In this document: positions 5,977 to 6,559 of the stretch, piece after piece
Layout: each line of letters starts with the position of its first letter
Position numbering within the stretch: position 1 is the first letter of the stretch
DNA from: Thermoplasmata archaeon
GTDB taxonomy: Archaea; Thermoplasmatota; Thermoplasmata; Thermoplasmatales; Thermoplasmataceae
DNA length: 6,559 bases
Direction: 5' to 3'
Assembly: GCA_021833045.1 (NCBI GenBank)
Contig: JAKBGP010000120.1
Location: forward strand, 1 to 6,559
Position numbers and translations under genes: made by a program
The notes under the pieces: model-generated
Seen by the model: only the letters and a program-made list of their open reading frames with translations
Told to the model about the DNA's origin: nothing
Databases searched by the model: none

Positions 5977-6559
5977 CTAACTCCCCCCAAGGATACCCAC
6001 CTTCTTCATAGGTGAGAGGAATTGGGCAGTGAACCTCAATCCTTTTCCATATTTTACCAGTTTTACCTTCTTTGTGTTTATGTCCATCTTCTTTTCTCCT
6101 CCTTTTATTACGATTGATTTTCCATAGTTATGCACACCGACAACACTGAATCTCTCATGATCATGCAGAACCATGTCTCCAGGCTGGAATGCATATCTTT
6201 TCCTTCTTATTGATGGCCTGAATCCCTTCCTGTTTGTCTGGATGGAACGGTTGTTCCTCCTTCTCTGTGTGATTGTAAACGGCAATGTCCTGATCTGATC
6301 AGTTCCTCCGGCTATTACAAATGCGTCATTGACATGGGTTTTATCCAGACCAAGAGAAATACGATTCTTCTTTGTGATGAATCCCAATGTATGTTCTGAT
6401 CCTGTAAGTTGTGTAAGCTTCCACCTTACAGTGTTCATGAATGCTGCATCTCTCATGGTGATCAATGCCATCTTCCTCACTTCAGGATGTCCAAACTCTT
6501 CTGCTGTGAGGTTGTTCTTCTTCTGGTTACAGTTGTGACATGAGATGGTGAGATTGTCC
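5977..6559 (-). CDS. iscB: IscB RNA-guided nuclease, C-terminal part (5' end outside window)
   Basis: IscB proteins, the ancestors of Cas9, are omega-RNA-guided DNA nucleases of IS200/IS605-type elements. About 193 C-terminal residues are present, and the frame stays open to the window edge. Bases 6481-6559 encode DNLTISCHNCNQKKNN followed by LTAEEFGHPE: this is the second half of the HNH domain (SNLxxxCxxCNxxK) and the TAEEFG-P link typical of IscB. After AAFMNTVRW (6418-6444) comes GLDKTHVNDAF at about 6319-6351, the RuvC-III motif (H-x-x-D-A), with histidine codon 6334-6336 and catalytic aspartate codon 6325-6327. The basic segment RKGFRPSIRRKRYAF and QPGDMV, then VVGVHNYGKSIVI and KYGKGLRF, match the C-terminal target-interacting part of the family. 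Missing beyond the window are the PLMP/RRXRR region, RuvC-I, bridge helix, RuvC-II and the first HNH half. The omega RNA of IscB lies upstream of the gene and so is also outside. A GTG at 6480 is only an internal valine. No stop or frameshift is seen, so the visible part looks intact. Confidence 0.88.
   Translation of the reverse strand, partial: DNLTISCHNCNQKKNNLTAEEFGHPEVRKMALITMRDAAFMNTVRWKLTQLTGSEHTLGFITKKNRISLGLDKTHVNDAFVIAGGTDQIRTLPFTITQRRRNNRSIQTNRKGFRPSIRRKRYAFQPGDMVLHDHERFSVVGVHNYGKSIVIKGGEKKMDINTKKVKLVKYGKGLRFTAQFLSPMKKVGILGGS

Noticed and set aside
1..6559. CRISPR array or tandem repeat cluster
   Set aside because: No regularly spaced repeats were seen on reading through the window; only isolated short inverted repeats occur.

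Overview
The window looks like a chromosomal segment of an archaeon, most likely a Thermoplasmata/Euryarchaeota relative. The reasons are a tRNA-Val gene without an encoded CCA end, AT-rich TATA boxes close to start codons, a dolichol-phosphate-mannose-synthase-type glycosyltransferase fused to a GtrA membrane domain (an arrangement known from archaea), a membrane glycosyltransferase whose outer domain is rich in N-glycosylation sequons, and frequent AGA/AGG and ATA codons. The exact lineage cannot be fixed from sequence reading alone.

Layout. (1) Bases 1-260, minus strand: a decayed tnpB 3' end, with frameshifts and stops, whose last ~95 bases still encode a TnpB-like C-terminal tail and still fold into the hairpins expected of an overlapping omega (reRNA) guide RNA. 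(2) Bases 266-4810, minus strand: four intact genes in one direction. In transcription order they are a DPMS-GtrA fusion (3701-4810), a large multi-spanning GT-C/GT87-like glycosyltransferase (1648-3657), a dCMP deaminase (968-1477) and a DedA-family membrane protein (266-925). Each has its own recognisable TATA-like element, so they may be separate or nested transcripts. (3) Bases 4811-5152: an AT-rich divergent intergenic region. (4) Bases 5153-5641, plus strand: a GNAT acetyltransferase broken by a single in-frame TAA exactly where a conserved tyrosine codon is expected. (5) Bases 5793-5865, minus strand: tRNA-Val(UAC). (6) Bases 5977-6559, minus strand, running off the window: the C-terminal ~193 residues of an IscB nuclease (second half of HNH, RuvC-III, C-terminal domain), followed by a hairpin-plus-T7 terminator or element end.

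How the genes fit together. The DPMS-GtrA protein should charge a polyprenyl (dolichyl) phosphate with a sugar, and its GtrA part may help move or hold the lipid-sugar. The GT-C enzyme next to it has the architecture of transferases that use such lipid-linked sugars on the outer face. DedA proteins are now linked to return of the spent polyprenyl phosphate across the membrane. The segment can therefore be read as a charge-use-recycle set for cell-surface glycosylation, with a pyrimidine-metabolism gene (dCMP deaminase) between. This is inference from family roles and proximity.

The most unusual content is at the two edges: a dead TnpB-type and an apparently intact IscB-type RNA-guided nuclease (both OMEGA systems of the IS200/IS605 world) about 6 kb apart. 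The IscB omega RNA and N-terminal half would lie beyond base 6559 and cannot be judged here.
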